Below, in pieces: positions 36,587-49,970 of a stretch of DNA of 64,000 nucleotides (position 1 is its first letter; the number at the start of each line of letters is the position of its first letter). A program made the translations under genes and the position numbers. The DNA comes from Pleurodeles waltl (lineage: Eukaryota; Chordata; Amphibia; Caudata; Salamandridae): contig NC_090446.1 of assembly GCF_031143425.1 (NCBI RefSeq), positions 1,025,313,066-1,025,377,065 on the forward strand, in the 5' to 3' direction. Below the pieces are notes generated by a model. That model had not been told where the DNA came from. It worked only from the letters and a program-made list of their open reading frames with translations, and searched no databases.

Positions 36587-39500
36587 CTGAAAACTAGAGA
36601 CCTAGGGGAATCCAAGATGCGGTGTCTTGTGGTGCTCTGACCAGGTTCTGTTACCCAGAATCCTTTGCAAACCTCAAACTTTGGCTAAAAAAAACACATT
36701 TTCCTCACATTTCGGTGACAGAAAGTTCTGGAATCTGAGAGGAGCCTACATTTCCTTCCACCCAGCGTTCCCCCAAGTCTCCCGATACAAATGATACCAA
36801 ACTTGTGTGGGTAGGCCTAGCGCCCGAGACAGGAAATGCTCCAAAACACAACGTGGACACATCCCATTTTTTGACAGAAAACAGAGGTGTTTTTATCAAA
36901 CTGCCTACCTGTAGGTTTTGGCCTCTAGCTCAGCCGGCACATAGGGAAACCTACCAAACCTGTGCATTTCTGAAAACTAGAGACCTAGGGGAATCCAAGA
37001 TGGGGTGACTTGTGGGGCTCTGACCAGGTTCTGTTACCCAGAATCCTTTGCAAACCTCAAAATTTGGATAAAAAAACACATTTTCCTCACATTTCGGTGA
37101 CAGAAAGTTCTGGAATCTGAGAGGAGCCACAAATTTCCTTCCACCCAGCGTCCCCCCAACTCTCCCGATAAAAATAATACCTCACTTGTGTTGGTGGGCC
37201 TAGCGCCCACGACAGGTAAAGCCCTAAAACACGACGTGGACACATCCTATTTTTTGACAGACAACAGAGGTGTGTTTTGCAAAATGCCTCCCTGTAGATT
37301 TTGGCCTCTAGCTCAGCCGGAACCTAGGGAAGCCTACCAAACCTGTGCATTTCTGAAAACTAGAGACCTAGGGGAATCTAAGATGGGGTGACTTGTGGGG
37401 CTCTGACCATGTTCTGTTACCCAGAATCCTTTGCAAACCTCAACTTTGGCTAAAAAAACAAATTTTCCTCACATTTCGGTGACAGAAAGTTCTGGAATCT
37501 GAGAGGAGCCAAACATTTCCTTCCACCCAGCGTTCCCCCAAGTCTCCTGATACAAATGATACCTCACTTGTGTGGGTAGGCCTAGCGCCTGCGACAGGAA
37601 ATGCTCCAAAAACACAACGTGGACACATCCCATTTTTTGACAGAAAACAGAGGTGTTTTTTGCGAACTGCCTACCTGTAGGTTTTAGCCTCTAGCTCAGC
37701 CGGCACCTAGGGAAACCTACCAAACCTGTGCATTTTTTAATACTGGAGACCTAGGGGAATCCAAGATGGGGTGACTTGTGGGGCTCTGACCAGGTTCTGT
37801 TACCCAGAATCCTTTGCAAACCTCAAAATTTGACTAAAAAAAACACATTTTCCTCACATTTCGGTGACAGAAAGTTCTGGAATCTGAGAGGAGCCCACTT
37901 TTCCTTCCACCCAGCGTTCCCCCAAGTCCCCCGATACAAATGATACCTCACTTGTGTGGGTAGGCATACCGCCCATGACAGGAAGTGCTCCAAAACACAA
38001 CGTGGACACATCCCATTTTTGGGTAGAAAGCAGAGGTGTTTTTTTTAAAGTGCCTACCTGTAGATTTTGGCCTCTAGCTCAGCCGGCACCTAGGGAAACC
38101 TACCAAACCTGTGCATTTCTGAAAACTAGAGACCTAGGGGAATCCAAGATGGGGTGACTTCTGGGGCTCTGACCAGGTTCTGTTACCCAGAATCCTTTGC
38201 AAACCTCAAAATGTGACTAAAAAACACATTTTCCTTTCATTTCGGTAATAGAAAATTCTGGAATCTGAGAGGAGCCACAAATTTCCTTCTACCCAGCGTT
38301 CCCCCAAGTCTCCTGATACAAATGATACCTAACTTGTGTGGGTATGCCTAGCGCCCGCGACAGGAAATGCCCCAAAACAAAACTTGGACACATCCCATTT
38401 TTTGACAGAAAACAGAGGTGTTTTTTGCAAAGTGCCTACCTGTAGATTTTGGCCTCTAGCTCAGCCGGTACCTAGGGAAACCTACCAAACCTGTGAATGT
38501 TTTAAAACTAGAGACCTAGGGGAATCCAAGATGGGGTGACTTGTGGGGCTCTGACCAGGTCCTGTTACCCAGAATCATTTGCAACCCTCAAAATTTGGCT
38601 AAAAAAAACACATTTTCCTCACATTTCGGTGACAGAAAGTTCTGGAATCTGAGAGGAGCCACAAATTTCCTTCCACCCAGCGTTCCCCCGAGTCTCCTGA
38701 TAGAAATAATACCTCACTTGTGTGGGTGGGCCTAGCGCCCATTACAGGTAATGCCCCAAAACACGACGTGGACACATCTCATTTTTTGACAGAAAACAGA
38801 GGTTTTTTTTGCAAAATGCCTACCTGTAGATTTTGGCCTCTAGCTTAGCCGGCACCTAGGGAAACCTACCAAACCTGTGCATTTATGAAAACTAGAGACC
38901 TAGGTTAATCCAAGATGGGGTGACTTGTGGGGCTCTGACCAGGTTCTGTTACCCAGAATCCTTTGCAAACCTCAAAATTTGGCTAAAAAAACAAATTTTC
39001 CTCACATTTCGGCGACAGAAAAATCTGGAATCTGAAAGGAGCCCACATTCCCTTCCACCCAGCGTTCCCCCAAGTCTCCCGATACAAATGATACCTCACT
39101 TGTGTGGGTAGTCCTAGCGCCCGCAACAGTAAATGCTCCAAAACACAACGTGGACACATCCCATTTTTTGACAGAAAACAGAGGTGTTTTTTTGCAAAGT
39201 GCCTACCTGTAGATTTTGGCCTCTAGCTCAGCCGACACCAAGGGAAACCTACCAAACCTGTGCATTTTTCGAAACTAGAGTCCTAGGGGAATCCAAGATG
39301 GGGTGACTTGTGGGGCTCTGACCAGGTTCTGTTACCCAGAATCCTTTGCAAACCTCAAACTTTGGCTAAAAAAACACATTAACTCACATTTCGATGACAG
39401 AAAGTTCTGGAATCTGAGAGGAGCCACAAATTTCCTTCCACCCAGCATTCCCCCAAGTCTCCCGATAAAATTGATACCTCACTTGTGTGGGTAGGCCTAG

Positions 39501-39845
39501 CGCCCGCGACAGGAAATGCCCCAAAACACAACGTGGAAATAACCCATTTTTTGACAGAAAACAGAGGTGTTTTTTGGAAAGTGCCTACCTTTAGATTTTG
39601 GCCTCTAGCTCAGCCGGCACCTAGGGAAACCTACCAAACCTGTGCATTTTTTTAAACTAGAGACCTAGGGGAATCCAAGATGGGGTGACTTGTGGGGCTC
39701 TGACCAGGTTCTGTTACCTAGAATCCTTTGGAAACCTCAAACTTTGGCTAAAAAAACACATTTCCTCACATTTCGGTGACAGAAAGTTCTGGAATCTGAG
39801 AGGAGCCACAAATTTCCTTCCACCCAGTGTTCCTCCAAGTCTCCC

Positions 39846-39852
39846 TATAAAA
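39846..39852. other. TATAAAA motif created in C-type units (example)
   Basis: A G-to-T change turns CCCGATAAAAATG into CCCTATAAAAATG, giving a TATA-box-like heptamer. It recurs in other C units, for example 44,054-44,060 and 55,542-55,548. The unit at about 49.03 kb has CCCTAGAAAAATG instead. No promoter activity can be inferred from the motif alone. Confidence 0.4.
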
Positions 39853-41363
39853 ATGATACCTCACTTGTGTGGGTAGGCCTAGCACCCGCGACAGGAAATG
39901 CCCCAAAATATAACGTGGACACATCCCATTTTTTGACAGAAAACAGAGGTGTTTTTTGCAAAATGCCTACCTGTAGATTTTGGCCTCTAGCTCAGCCAGT
40001 ACCTAGGGAAACATACCAAACCTGTGAATTTTTTATAACTACAGACCGAGGGGAATCCAAGATGGGGGGAATTGTGGGGCTGTGACCAGGTTCTGTTACC
40101 CAGAATCATTTGCAACCCTCAAAATTAGGCTAAAAAAACACATTTTCCTCACATTTCGGTGACAGAAAGTTCTGGAATCTGAGAGGAGCCACAAATTTCC
40201 TTCCACCCAGCGTTCCCCCAAGTCTCCTGATAAAAATAATACCTCACTTGTGTGGGTGGGCCTAGCGCCCACGACAGGTAATGCCCCAAAACACGACGTG
40301 GACACATCCCATTTTTTGGCAGAAAACAGAGGTGTTTTTTGCAAAATGCCTACCTGTAGATTTTGGCCTCTAGCTCAGCTGGCACCTACTAAAACCTACC
40401 AAACCTGTGCATTTCTGAAAACTAGAGACCTAGGTTAATCCAAGATGGGGTGACTTGTGGGGCTCTGACCAGGTTCTGTTACCCAGAATCCTTTGCAAAC
40501 CTCAAAATTTGGCTAAAAAAAACAAATTTTCCTCACATTTCGGTGACAGAAAGTTCTGGAATCTGAAAGGAGCCCACATTCCCTTCCACCCAGCGTTCCC
40601 CCAAGTCTCCCGATACAAATGATACCTCACTTGTGTGGGTAGGCCTAGCGCCCGCGACAGGAAATGCTCCAAAACACAACGTGGACACATCCCATTTTTT
40701 GACAGAAAACAGAGGTGTTTTTTGCAAAATGCCTACCTGTAGATATTGGCCTCTAGCTCTGCCGGCACCTAGGGAAACCTACCAAACCTGTGCATTTCTG
40801 AAAACTAGAGACTTAGGGGAATCCAAGATGGGGTGACTTGTGGGGCTCTGACTAGGTTCTGTTACCCAGAATCCTTTGCAAACCTCAACATTTGGCTAAA
40901 AAAACAAATTTTCCTCACATTTCGGTGACAGAAAGTTCTGGAATCTGAGAGGAGCCACAAATTTCCTTCCACCCAGTGTTCCCCCAAGTCTCCCTATAAA
41001 AATGATACCTCACTTGTGTGGGTAGGTCTAGCACCTGCGACAGGAAATGCCCCAAAATATAACGTGGACACAACCCATTTTTTGACAGAAAACAGAGGTG
41101 TTTTTTGCAAAATGCCTACCTGTAGATTTTGGCCTCTAGCTCAGCCAGTACCTAGGGAAACATACCAAACCTGTGAATTTTTTAAAACTAGAGACCGAGG
41201 TGAATCCAAGATGGGGGGAATTGTGGGGCTCTGACCAGGTACTGTTACCCAGAATCATTTGCAACCCTCAAAATTAGGCTAAAAAAACACATTTTCCTCA
41301 CATTTCGGTGACAGAAAGTTCTGGAATCTGAGAGGAGCCACAAATTTCCTTCCACCCAGCGTT

Positions 41364-41370
41364 CCCCCAA
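41364..41370. other. Crossover interval at the 11-unit HOR junction
   Basis: Left of here the unit is the H type (AAAATTAGGC, GCGTTCCCCC). Right of here it is V type (AACTCTCCCG, TGTTGGTGGG, GGTAAAGCCC). Diagnostic bases at 41,363 and 41,371 leave a 7-base interval, CCCCCAA, for the switch. This hybrid unit starts the second HOR copy. Confidence 0.78.
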
Positions 41371-44300
41371 CTCTCCCGATAAAAATAATACCTCACTTGT
41401 GTTGGTGGGCCTAGCGCCCACGACAGGTAAAGCCCTAAAACACGACGTGGACACATCCTATTTTTTGACAGACAACAGAGGTGTGTTTTGCAAAATGCCT
41501 CCCTGTAGATTTTGGCCTCTAGCTCAGCCGGAACCTAGGGAAGCCTACCAAACCTGTGCATTTCTGAAAACTAGAGACCTAGGGGAATCTAAGATGGGGT
41601 GACTTGTGGGGCTCTGACCATGTTCTGTTACCCAGAATCCTTTGCAAACCTCAACTTTGGCTAAAAAAACACATTTTCCTCACATTTCGGTGACAGAAAG
41701 TTCTGGAATCTGAGAGGAGCCAAACATTTCCTTCCACCCAGCGTTCCCCCAAGTCTCCTGATTCAAATGATACCTCACTTGTGTGGGTAGGCCTAGCGCC
41801 TGCGACAGGAAATGCTCCAAAAACACAACGTGGACACATCCCATTTTTTGACAGAAAACAGAGGTGTTTTTTGCGAACTGCCAACATGTAGGTTTTAGCC
41901 TCTAGCTCAGCCGGCACCTAGGGAAACCTACCAAACCTGTGCATTTTTTAAAACTGGAGACCTAGGGGAATCCAAGATGGGGTGACTTGTGGGGCTCTGA
42001 CCAGGTTCTGTTACCCAGAATCCTTTGCAAACCTCAAAATTTGACTAAAAAAACACATTTTCCTCACATTTCGGTGACAGAAAGTTCTGGAATCTGAGAG
42101 GAGCCCACTTTTCCTTCCACCCAGCGTTCCCCCAAGTCCCCCGATACAAATGATACCTCACTTGTGTGGGTAGGCGTACCGCCCATGACAGGAAGTGCTC
42201 CAAAACACAACGTGGACACATCCCATTTTTGGGTAGAAAGCAGAGGTGTTTTTTTTAAAGTGCCTACCTGTAGATTTTGGCCTCTAGCTCAGCCGGCACC
42301 TAGGGAAACCTACCAAACCTGTGCATTTCTGAAAACTAGAGACCTAGGGGAATCCAAGATGGGGTTACTTCTGGGGCTCTGACCAGGTTCTGTTACCCAG
42401 AATCCTTTGCAAACCTCAAAATGTGACTAAAAAACACATTTTCCTTTCATTTCGGTAATAGAAAGTTCTGGAATCTGAGAGGAGCCACAAATTTCCTTCT
42501 ACCCAGCGTTCCCCCAAGTCTCCTGATACAAATGATACCTAACTTGTGTGGGTATGCCTAGCGCCCGCGACAGGAAATGCCCCAAAACAAAACGTGGACA
42601 CATCCCATTTTTTGACAGAAAACAGAGGTGTTTTTTGCAAAGTGCCTACCTTTGATTTTGGCCTCTAGCTCAGCCGGTACCTAGGGAAACCTACCAAACC
42701 TGTGAATGTTTTAAAACTAGAGACCTAGGGGAATCCAAGATGGGGTGACTTGTGGGGCTCTGACCAGGTCCTGTTACCCAGAATCATTTGCAACCCTCAA
42801 AATTTGGCTAAAAAAAACACATTTTCCTCACATTTCGGTGACAGAAAGTTCTGGAATCTGAGAGGAGCCACAAATTTCCTTCCACCCAGCGTTCCCCCAA
42901 GTCTCCTGATAGAAATAATACCTCACTTGTGTGGGTGGGCCTAGCGCCCATTACAGGTAATGCCCCAAAACACGACGTGGACACATCTCATTTTTTGACA
43001 GAAAACAGAGGTTTTTTTTGCAAAATGCCTACCTGTAGATTTTGGCCTCTAGCTTAGCCGGCACCTAGGGAAACCTACCAAACCTGTGCATTTATGAAAA
43101 CTAGAGACCTAGGTTAATCCAAGATGGGGTGACTTGTGGGGCTCTGACCAGGTTCTGTTACCCAGAATCCTTTGCAAACCTCAAAATTTGGCTAAAAAAA
43201 CAAATTTTCCTCACATTTCGGCAACAGAAAAATCTGGAATCTGAAAGGAGCCCACATTCCCTTCCACCCAGCGTTCCCCCAAGTCTCCCGATACAAATGA
43301 TACCTCACTTGTGTGGGTAGTCCTAGCGCCCGCAACAGTAAATGCTCCAAAACACAACGTGGACACATCCCATTTTTTGACAGAAAACAGAGGTGTTTTT
43401 TTGCAAAGTGCCTACCTGTAGATTTTGGCCTCTAGCTCAGCCGACACCAAGGGAAACCTACCAAACCTGTGCATTTTTCGAAACTAGAGACCTAGGGGAA
43501 TCCAAGATGGGGTGACTTGTGGGGCTCTGACCAGGTTCTGTTACCCAGAATCCTTTGCAAACCTCAATCTTTGGCTAAAAAAACACATTTCCTCACATTT
43601 CGATGACAGAAAGTTCTGGAATCTGAGAGGAGCCACGAATTTCCTTCCACCCAGCATTCCCCCAAGTCTCCCGATAAAATTGATACCTCACTTGTGTGGG
43701 TAGGCCTAGCGCCCGCGACAGGAAATGCCCCAAAACACAACGTGGAAATATCCCATTTTTTGACAGAAAACAGAGGTGTTTTTTGGAAAGTGCCTACTTT
43801 AGATTTTGGCCTCTAGCTCAGCCGGCACCTAGGGAAACCTACCAAACCTGTGCATTTTTTTAAACTAGAGACCTAGGGGAATCCAAGATGGGGTGACTTG
43901 TGGGGCTCTGACCAGGTTCTGTTACCTAGAATCCTTTGGAAACCTCAAACTTTGGCTAAAAAAACACATTTCCTCACATTTCGGTGACAGAAAGTTCTGG
44001 AATCTGAGAGGAGCCACAAATTTCCTTCCACCCAGTGTTCCCCCAAGTCTCCCTATAAAAATGATACCTCACTTGTGTGGGTAGGCCTAGCACCCGCGAC
44101 AGGAAATGCCCCAAAATATAACGTGGACACATCCCATTTTTTGACAGAAAACAGAGGTGTTTTTTGCAAAATGCCTACCTGTAGATTTTGGCCTCTAGCT
44201 CAGCCAGTACCTAGGGAAACATACCAAACCTGTGAATTTTTTATAACTAGAGACCGAGGGGAATCCAAGATGGGGGGAATTGTGGGGCTGTGACCAGGTT

Positions 44301-45176
44301 CTGTTACCCAGAATCATTTGCAACCCTCAAAATTAGGGTAAAAAAACACATTTTCCTCACATTTCGGTGACAGAAAGTTCTGGAATCTGAGAGGAGCCAC
44401 AAATTTCCTTCCACCCAGCGTTCCCCCAAGTCTCCTGATAAAAATAATACCTCACTTGTGTGGGTGGGCCTAGCGCCCACGACAGGTAATGCCCCAAAAC
44501 ACGACGTGGACACATTCCATTTTTTGGCAGAAAACAGAGGTGTTTTTTGCAAAATGCCTACCTGTAGATTTTGGCCTCTAGCTCAGCTGGCACCTACTAA
44601 AACCTACCAAACCTGTGCATTTCTGAAAACTAGAGACCTAGGTTAATCCAAGATGGGGTGACTTGTGGGGCTCTGACCAGGTTCTGTTACCCAGAATCCT
44701 TTGCAAACCTCAAAATTTTGCTAAAAAAAACAAATTTTCCTCACATTTCGGTGACAGAAAGTTCTGGAATCTGAAAGGAGCCCACATTCCCTTCCACCCA
44801 GCGTTCCCCCAAGTCTCCCGATACAAATGATACCTCACTTGTGTGGGTAGGCCTAGCGCCCGCGACAGGAAATGCTCCAAAACACAACGTGGACACATCC
44901 CATTTTTTGACAGAAAACAGAGGTGTTTTTTGCAAAATGCCTACCTGTAGATATTGGCCTCTAGCTCTGCCGGCACCTAGGGAAACCTACCAAACCTGTG
45001 CATTTCTGAAAACTAGAGACTTAGGGGAATCCAAGATGGGGTGACTTGTGGGGCTCTGACTAGGTTCTGTTACCCAGAATCCTTTGCAAACCTCAACATT
45101 TGGCTAAAAAAACAAATTTTCCTCACATTTCGGTGACAGAAAGTTCTGGAATCTGAGAGGAGCCACAAATTTCCTT

Positions 45177-48100
45177 CTACCCAGCGTTCCCCCAAGTCTC
45201 CCGATACAAATGATACCTCACTTGTGTGAGTAGGCGTTGCACCCGCGGAAGGAATTACCCCAAAACACAACGTGGACACATCCCATTTTTTGACAGAAAA
45301 CAGAGGTGTTTTTTTGCAAAGTGCCTACCTGTAGATTTTGGCCTCTAGTTCAGCCGACACCAAGGGAAACCTACCAAACCTGTGAATTTTTTAAAACTAG
45401 AGACCGAGGGGAATCCAAGATGGGGGGAATTGTGGGGCTCTGACCAGGTTCTGTTACCCAGAATCCTTTGCAAACCTCAAAATTTGGCTAAAAAAACACA
45501 TTTTCCTCACATTTCGGTGACAGAAAGTTCTGGAATCTGAAAGGAGCCCACATTCCCTTCCACCCAGCGTTCCCCCAAGTCTCCCGATACAAATGATACC
45601 TCACTTGTGTGGGTAGGCCTAGCGCCCGCGACAGGAAATGCTCCAAAACACAACCTGGACACATCCCATTTTTTGACAGAAAACAGAGGTGTTTTTTTTA
45701 AAGTGCCTACATGTAAATATTGGCCTCTAACTCAGCCGGCACCTAGGGAAACCTACCAAACCTGTGCATTTCTGAAAACTAGAGACTTAGGGGAATCCAA
45801 GATGGGGTGACTTGTGGGGCTCTGACTAGGTTCTGTTACCCAGAATCCTTTGCAAACCTCAACATTTGGCTAAAAAAACACATTTTCTTCACATTTCAGT
45901 GACAGAAAGTTCTGGAATCTGAGAGGAGCCACAAATTTCCTTCTACCCAGCGTTCCCCCAAGTCACCCGATACAAATGATACCTCACTTGTGTGGGTAGG
46001 CGTTGCACCCGCGGAAGGAATTACCCCAAAACACAACGTGGACACATCCCATTTTTTGACAGAAAAAAGAGGTGTTTTTTTGCAAAGTGCCTACCTGTAG
46101 ATTTTGGCCTCTAGTTCAGCCGACACCAAGGGAAACCTACCAAACCTGTGCATTTTTCGAAACGAGAGACCTAGGGGAATCCAAGATGGGGTGACGTGTG
46201 GGGCTCTGATCAGGTTCTGTTACCCAGAATCCTTTGCAAACCTCAAACTTTGGCTAAAAAAAACACATTTCCTCACATTTCGGTGACAGAAAGTTCTGGA
46301 ATCAGAGAGGAGCCACAAATTTCTTTCCACCCAGTGTTCCCCCAAGTCTCCCTATAAAAATGATACCTCACTTGTGTGGGTAGGCCTAGCACCCGCGACA
46401 GGAAATGCCCCAAAATATAACGTGGACACATCCCATTTTTTGACAGAAAACAGAGGTGTTTTTTGCAAAATGCCTACCTGTAGATTTTGGCCTCTAGCTC
46501 AGCCAGTACCTAGGGAAACATACCAAACCTGTGAATGTTTTAAAACTAGAGACCAAAGGGAATCCAAGATGGGGGGACTTGTGGGGCTATAACCAGGTTC
46601 TCTTACCCAGAATAATTTGCAACCCTCAATATTCGGCTAAAAAAAACACATTTTCCTCACATTTCGGTGACAGAAAGTTCTGGAATCTAAGAGGAGCCAC
46701 AAATTTCCTTCCACCCAGCGTTCCCCCAAGTCTCCCGATAAAAATTATACCTCACTTGTGTGGGTGGGCCTAGCGCCCACGACAGGTAATGCCCCAAAAC
46801 ACGATGTGGACACATCCCATTTTTTGGCAGAAAACAGAGGTGTTTTTTGCAAAATGCCTACCTGTAGATTTTGGCCTCTAGCTCAGCCGGCACCTAGGGA
46901 AACCTACCAAACCTGTGCATTTCTGAAAACTAGAGACCTAGGGGAATCCAAGATGGGGTGACTTGTGGGGCTCTGACCAGGTTCTGTTACCCAGAATCCT
47001 TTGCAAACCTCAAACTTTGGCTAAAAAAACACATTTCCTCACATTTCGATGACAGAAAGTTCTGGAATCTGAGAGGAGCCACAAATTTCTTTCCACCCAG
47101 TGTTCCCCCAAGTCTCCCTATAAAAATGATACCTAACTTGTGTGGGTAGGCCTAGCGCCCGCGACAGGAAATGCCCCAAAATATAACGTGGACACATCCC
47201 ATTTTTTGACAGAAAACAGAGGTGTTTTTTGCAAAATGCCTACCTGTAGATTTTGGCCTCTAGCTCAGCCAGTACCTAGGGAAACATACCAAACCTGTGA
47301 ATGTTTTAAAACTAGAGAACAAAGGGAATCCAAGATGGGGGGACTTGTGGGGCTCTAACCAGGTTCTCTTACCCAGAATAATTTGCAACCCTCAATATTC
47401 GGCTAAAAAAAAACACATTTTCCTCACATTTCGGTGACAGAAAGTTCTGGAATCTGAGAGGAGCCACAAATGTCCTTCCACCCAGCATTCCCCTAAGTCT
47501 CCCGATAAAAATTATACCTCACTTGTGTGGGTGGGCCTAGCGCCCACGACAGGTAATGCCCCAAAACACGATGTGGACACATCCCATTTTTTGGCAGAAA
47601 ACAGAGGTGTTTTTTGCAAAATGCCTACCTGTAGATTTTGGCCTCTAGCTCAGCCAGTACCTAGGGAAACATACCAAACCTGTGAATTTTTTAAAACTAG
47701 AGACCGAGGGGAATCCAAGATGGGGGGAATTGTGGGGCTCTGACCAGGTTCTATTACCCAGAATCATTTGCAACCCTCAAAATTAGGCTAAAAAAACACA
47801 TTTTCCTCACATTTCGGTGACAGAAAGTTCTGGAATCTGAGAGGAGCCACAAATTTCCTTCCACCCAGCGTTCCCCCAAGTCTCCCGATAAAAATAATAC
47901 CTCACTTGTGTGGGTGGGCCTAGCGCCCACGACAGGTAATGCCCCAAAACACGACGTGGACACATCCCATTTTTTGGCAGAAAACAGAGGTGTTTTTTGC
48001 AAAATGCCTACCTGTAGATTTTGGCCTCTAGCTCAGCCGGCACCTAGGGAAACCTACCAAACCTGTGCATTTCTGAAAACTAGAGACCTAGGTTAATCCA

Positions 48101-49970
48101 AGATGGGGTGACTTGTGGGGCTCTGACCAGGTTCTGTTACCCAGAATCCTTTGCAAACCTCAAAATTTGGCTAAAAAAACAAATTTTCCTCACATTTCGG
48201 TGACAGAAAGTTCTGGAATCTGAAAGGAGCCCACATTCCCTTCCACCCAGCGCTCTCCCAAGTCTCCCGATACAAATGACACCTCACTTGTGTGGGTAGG
48301 CCTAGCGCCCGCGACAGGAAATGCTCCAAAACACAACGTGGACACATCCCATTTTTTGACAGAAAACAGAGGTGTTTTTTTTAAAGTGCCTACCTGTAGA
48401 TATTGGCCTCTAGCTCTGCCGGCACCTAGGGAAACCTACCAAACCTGTGCATTTCTGAAAACTAGAGACTTAGGGGAATCCAAGATGGGGTGACTTGTGG
48501 GGCTCTGACTAGGTTCTGTTACCCAGAATCCTTTGCAAACCTCAACATTTGGCTAAAAAAACACATTTTCCTCACATTTCGGTGACAGAAAGTTCTGGAA
48601 TCTGAGAGGAGCCACAAGTTTCCTTCTACCCAGCGTTCCCCCAAGTCTCCCGATACAAATGATACCTCACTTGTGTGGGTAGGCGTTGCACCGGCGGAAG
48701 GAATTACCCCAAAACACAACGTGGACACATCCCATTTTTTGACAGAAAACAGAGGTGTTTTTTTGCAAAGTGCCTACCTGTAGATTTTGGCCTCTAGTTC
48801 AGCCGACACCAAGGGAAACCTACCAAACCTGTGCATTTTTCGAAACTAGAGACCTAGGGGAATCCAAGATGGGGTGACTTGTGGGGCTCTGACCAGGTTC
48901 TGTTACCCAGAATCCTTTGCAAACCTCAAACTTTGGCTAAAAAAACACATTTCCTCACATTTCGGTGACAGAAAGTTCTGGAATCAGAGAGGAGCCACAC
49001 ATTTCCTTCCACCCAGTGTTCCCCCAAGTCTCCCTAGAAAAATGATACCTCACTTGTGTGGGTAGGTCTAGCACCCGCGACAGGAAATGCCCCAAAATAT
49101 AACGTGGACACATCCCATTTTTTGACAGAAAACAGAGGTGTTTTTTTGCAAAATGCCTACCTGTAGATTTTGGCCTCTAGCTCAGCCAGTACCTAGGGAA
49201 ACATACCAAACCTGTGAATTTTTTTAAAACTAGAGACCGAGGGGAATCCAAGATGGGGGGAATTGTGGGGCTCTGACCAGGTTCTGTTACCCAGAATCAT
49301 TTGCAACCCTCAAAATTAGGCTAAAAAAACACATTTTCCTCACATTTCGGTGACAGAAAGTTCTGGAATCTGAGAGGAGCCCCAAATTTCCTTCCACCCA
49401 GCGTTCCCCCAAGTCTCCCGATAAAAATAATACCTCACTTGTGTGGGTGGGCCTAGCGCCCACGACAGGTAATGCCCCAAAACACGACGTGGACACATCC
49501 CATTTTTTGGCAGAAAACAGAGGTGTTTTTTGCAAAATGCCTACCTATAGATTTTGGCCTCTAGCTCAGCCGGCACCTAGGGAAACCTACCAAACCTGTG
49601 CATTTCTGAAAACTAGAGACTTAGGGGAATCCAAGATGGGGTGACTTGTGGGGCTCTGACTAGGTTCTGTTACCCAGAATCCTTTGCAAACCTCAACATT
49701 TGGCTAAAAAAACACATTTTCCTCACATTTCGGTGACAGAAAGTTCTGGAATCTGAGAGGAGCCACAAATTTCCTTCTACCCAGCGTTCCCCCAAGTCTC
49801 CCGATACAAATGATACCTCACTTGTGTGGGTAGGCGTTGCACCCGCGGAAGGAATTACCCCAAAACACAACGTGGACACATCCCATTTTTTGACAGAAAA
49901 CAGAGGTGTTTTTTTGCAAAGTGCCTACCTGTAGATTTTGGCATCTAGTTCAGCCGACACCAAGGGAAAC
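45177..49970. repeat. J-B-C-H module region, irregular copies
   Basis: Markers: J (CTGAAAGGAGCCCAC with CATTCCC), B (TAGGCGTTGCACCC), C (CTCCCTATAAAAATG, AAATATAACG) and H (TTTTTTGGCAGAAAAC, GGTAATGCC). The order is B J B C H C H H J B C H B, then the J of the next block. Full J-B-C-H runs lie at about 45.43-46.96 and 48.11-49.64 kb. The extra C-H and H units at 46.96-48.11 kb are local gains. C and H units here often end GATGGGGGGA instead of GATGGGGTGA. Confidence 0.82.
47914..47930. other. Inverted repeat GTGGGC-N5-GCCCAC (example)
   Basis: Six-base complementary arms flank the loop CTAGC. The motif occurs in S, H and related units that read GTGGGTGGGCCTAGCGCCCAC. Units with GTAGGCCTAGCGCCCGC lack the pairing but keep the TAGGCCTA palindrome. 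It can form a small hairpin; any protein binding is unknown. Confidence 0.6.

Larger units (their letters stand above)
29363..37008. repeat. V/O/M/N/K unit family with 6- and 12-unit periodicity
   Basis: Twenty units in order: M N V O K V O M N M N V O M V O K V O N. Markers are M (ATACCACCAAG), N (CCCGAGACAGG), V (GGTAAAGCC), O (CGCCTGCGACAGG) and K (CCATTGCAAACC, CCCACTTTTCC). V-O-M at 31.27-32.42 kb recurs at +2,296 bp (six units). V-O-K-V-O at 30.13-32.04 kb recurs at +4,592 bp (12 units, 34.72-36.6 kb). One V-type subtype has AAAGCCCTAAAAC, and at 30.5 and 35.1 kb it ends GATGCGGTGTC. Confidence 0.86.
37009..45176. repeat. Tandem 11-unit HOR, period 4,208-4,211 bp
   Basis: About 37,150-40,968 recurs at 41,361-45,176. 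The paired features keep their order and drift by only 3 bases: V (37,188 to 41,399), the GGGTAGAAAGCAG unit (38,01x to 42,22x), the AAATCTGGAATCTGAAAGG unit (39,02x to 43,23x), the CCTATAAAAATG unit (39,846 to 44,054), the TTTTTTGGCAG unit (40,31x to 44,52x) and the AAAGGAGCCCACATTCCC unit (40,56x to 44,77x). Observed differences are few, for example CCCCCGAG versus CCCCCAAG and CATTAACTCAC versus CATTTCCTCAC. Confidence 0.9.
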
